In this document: positions 12,502 through 13,769 of the stretch, piece by piece
Numbering within the stretch: position 1 is the stretch's first letter
Layout of the letters: each line of letters starts with the position of its first letter
Assembly (NCBI GenBank): GCA_002331565.1
Contig: DCZC01000196.1
Coordinates: 12,261-26,029, forward strand
Origin: Gemmatimonas sp. UBA2094
GTDB lineage: Bacteria > Gemmatimonadota > Gemmatimonadetes > Gemmatimonadales > Gemmatimonadaceae
Length of the DNA: 13,769 nt
Direction of reading: 5' to 3'
Position numbers and translations under genes: made by a program
The notes under the pieces: model-generated
What the model saw: the letters and a program-made list of their open reading frames with translations, nothing else
What the model was told of the DNA's origin: nothing
The model's database searches: none

Positions 12502-13482
12502 TCAGTCACGGGCGAGGAACGACACCCCTTCCATCTGCGTCGCCACGGCAGCGGGCGCACGCACCCGCAGGAAGTGCAGGATCGAGGGCGCGATATCCAC
12601 GATCGCCGCGTCGCCGCGGGTGAACCGCGGCGTCAGGGGCCGCTGGTTGGTCACGATCCAGGTGGTGCGCTCGCGCGTCGAACGCCCCCCGTGGCCGCGG
12701 CCACTCACCGAGTCGCGGCCATGATCGGTGGTCACCACCATCATCCAGCGCTCCCCGATCCGTTCGCGCTGCTTCACCGCAGCATGAATACGCCCCACCA
12801 GGCTGTCGGCACGCTGCACAGCCGCATCGAAGTCGGGACCGTCACCGGTGGCGTGCGCCACGTCGTCGGTGTGCTCGAGATACACCCACGACAGATCCGG
12901 ACCGGTGCGCGCGATATAGTTGGCGGCTTCGTCCGTCACGTGCCGGTCGATGGCGAGGATGTAGCGCTTGGCGCGGTCGTGCGGGTATGCCACGGTGTCG
13001 AGCTCGAAGCCGTCCACGGCATGATCGAGGCGGAAATTTCCGGCGTCGGGCTGGCCTTCACCGATGAGCACCGTCCGATTGTCGAGCCACGTGGAGAAGA
13101 TGGCGGTTTTCCGCGTCGAGTCGGCGGTCTCCACGATGCGGAACAGATTCCAGAAGCGATAATCGGGCCTCTGGTTGCCGTTGTCCCACACGTTGTGCTT
13201 GTTGGCCCAGGTGCTCGTGAGGAGGCTCATGTAGCCCGGCGCCGAAGTGGTCGGGGTTTCGGTCGGCCCGCCGCGCTCGCCGCCCACGTGGGCGCGCGCG
13301 TAGGCGCCTTCACGGGCAATCGCATCGAGAAACGGTGTGGGAACGCGCTCCACCACGTCGGCGGGAATTCCGTCCACCAGGACGAACACCGCCTTGTACG
13401 CCGGCGCGGTACCGCGCGCACGGGACGCATGGCACGCCGACAACATGAGGGCGGCGGCGATGAGAGAGAGCAGAGATCGCAT
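12502..13482 (-). CDS. Alkaline phosphatase superfamily (NPP-like) lipoprotein
   Basis: A 326-residue envelope phosphodiesterase or phosphatase. The lipobox is LSAC (Cys17) after MRSLLSLIAAALM. Metal-site residues follow the nucleotide pyrophosphatase/phosphodiesterase order: Asp37 (LVDG), a nucleophile in TPTTSAPGYMSLLTS (Ser80 by alignment to the Thr of XaNPP, or Thr79), Asp206 and His210 in HTDDVAH, Asp253/His254 in TTDHG, and His264 in GRGHGG. Length is shorter than classical NPPs (~400 residues after the signal), so the specificity loop is reduced and the substrate uncertain. The frame extends 8 codons further to an ATG at 13506; 13482 fits the lipoprotein signal. A CAGATT variant box lies 8 nt upstream. 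The partial gene upstream is 47 bp away on the same strand. Confidence 0.85.
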   Translation of the reverse strand: MRSLLSLIAAALMLSACHASRARGTAPAYKAVFVLVDGIPADVVERVPTPFLDAIAREGAYARAHVGGERGGPTETPTTSAPGYMSLLTSTWANKHNVWDNGNQRPDYRFWNLFRIVETADSTRKTAIFSTWLDNRTVLIGEGQPDAGNFRLDHAVDGFELDTVAYPHDRAKRYILAIDRHVTDEAANYIARTGPDLSWVYLEHTDDVAHATGDGPDFDAAVQRADSLVGRIHAAVKQRERIGERWMMVVTTDHGRDSVSGRGHGGRSTRERTTWIVTNQRPLTPRFTRGDAAIVDIAPSILHFLRVRAPAAVATQMEGVSFLARD

Positions 13483-13490
13483 ACAGCGGA

Positions 13491-13496
13491 AATCTG
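13491..13496 (-). promoter_or_regulatory. Possible -10 variant (CAGATT) of the phosphatase gene
   Basis: On the minus strand CAGATT lies 8 nt before the ATG at 13482. A TTGCCG hexamer lies 16 nt further upstream, a weak -35. It differs at the first base from the amidase box TAGATT. The gene could instead be read from the partial gene upstream. Confidence 0.25.
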
Positions 13497-13529
13497 CCGG
13501 GTGCAATCACCACGGCAACCACCGGAATG

Positions 13530-13769
13530 TTACGACGAGGTCACCGCGGCCGGTCTGAGCACGGGGTCGAGCGCCGCGATCAGGCGGTGCCGCAATGCCG
13601 CCGCCCGCTCGCTCAACGCCCGCTGGCGGCGCTGATACGCGTCGCGCCCCTCCGCCGTTTCGATGCACACGGGCTCCACGCCGAACGCCCGGAGGTCGTA
13701 CGGGCCCGCCTGCATGTCGAGATCGCGCAGCGCCATCGCCAGCTCGAACGCATCAGCCAGCAGATCGCT
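13530..13769 (-). CDS. 3' end of a gene running off the right edge, possibly a 3-methyladenine DNA glycosylase
   Basis: The last 79 codons of a minus-strand gene; the frame stays open to base 13769, so the start is outside the window. The segment contains DLLADAFELAMALRDLDMQA, PYDLRAFGVEPVCIETAEGR and a Gln/Arg/Ala-rich helix (QRRQRALSERAAALRHRL). From memory this matches the C-terminal end of a bacterial family annotated as 3-methyladenine DNA glycosylase, where D-M-R-A-S-P-Y-D-L and IETPEGR are conserved. No catalytic region is in view, so the name is tentative. An internal ATG at 13736 should not be taken as the start. Confidence 0.45.
   Translation of the reverse strand, partial: SDLLADAFELAMALRDLDMQAGPYDLRAFGVEPVCIETAEGRDAYQRRQRALSERAAALRHRLIAALDPVLRPAAVTSS

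Noticed and set aside
1..13769. tRNA or rRNA genes, CRISPR repeats, insertion-sequence ends, toxin-antitoxin or defence genes
   Set aside because: I saw no cloverleaf, no regularly spaced long repeats, no transposase or nuclease motifs, and no gap large enough to hide one.

Overview
The window is uniformly GC-rich. It is packed with short-spaced genes on both strands and has no RNA gene, insertion sequence, phage gene or CRISPR array. The gene families and protein style (many Sec-exported hydrolases and lipoproteins, a secreted amidase, a prolidase-like amidohydrolase, an OB-fold lipoprotein) suggest a free-living Gram-negative heterotroph, and I would guess Gemmatimonadota. That placement is an inference from impression, not from a marker gene. 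It reads as ordinary chromosomal housekeeping and scavenging DNA rather than a mobile island.

Layout, left to right. An ACS-type MFS transporter (-) is divergent from a small rhomboid protease (+), which is followed by a RidA-type deaminase (+). A secreted amidase (-) and an SDR oxidoreductase (-) come next. A lipoprotein with two OB-like domains (+) runs tail-to-tail into a secreted beta-propeller protein that carries an extra NTF2-like domain (-). Divergent from that is a two-gene unit (+): an exported alpha/beta hydrolase whose stop overlaps the start of a metallophosphoesterase lipoprotein. Then come an exported MetX-like alpha/beta hydrolase (-), an exported metal-dependent amidohydrolase (+), an alkaline-phosphatase/NPP-superfamily lipoprotein (-), and the 3' end of a gene that runs off the right edge (-), tentatively a 3-methyladenine DNA glycosylase.

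Eight of the thirteen proteins carry a signal peptide or lipobox. The region 2.5-13.5 kb therefore encodes mainly envelope or periplasmic enzymes acting on amides, esters and phosphate esters. A plausible joint role is scavenging of peptides, esters and organic phosphates, with the MFS protein importing a small organic anion. No single pathway links them, and most genes appear to be separate transcription units.

The most interesting signal is in the control regions. Five genes have a TANNNT hexamer exactly 6-7 nt before the chosen ATG and no Shine-Dalgarno sequence, and two more have a near match. This is the arrangement expected of leaderless mRNAs. Two genes without the hexamer (the metallophosphoesterase and the amidohydrolase) have purine-rich Shine-Dalgarno sites instead. 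Other points are a degenerate 7-bp tandem repeat before the RidA gene, a perfect 8-bp inverted repeat next to the MetX-like start, two stacked hairpins before the OB lipoprotein, and the propeller-NTF2 fusion. I found no convincing new defence or mobile system. No gene-free stretch exceeds about 155 bp.
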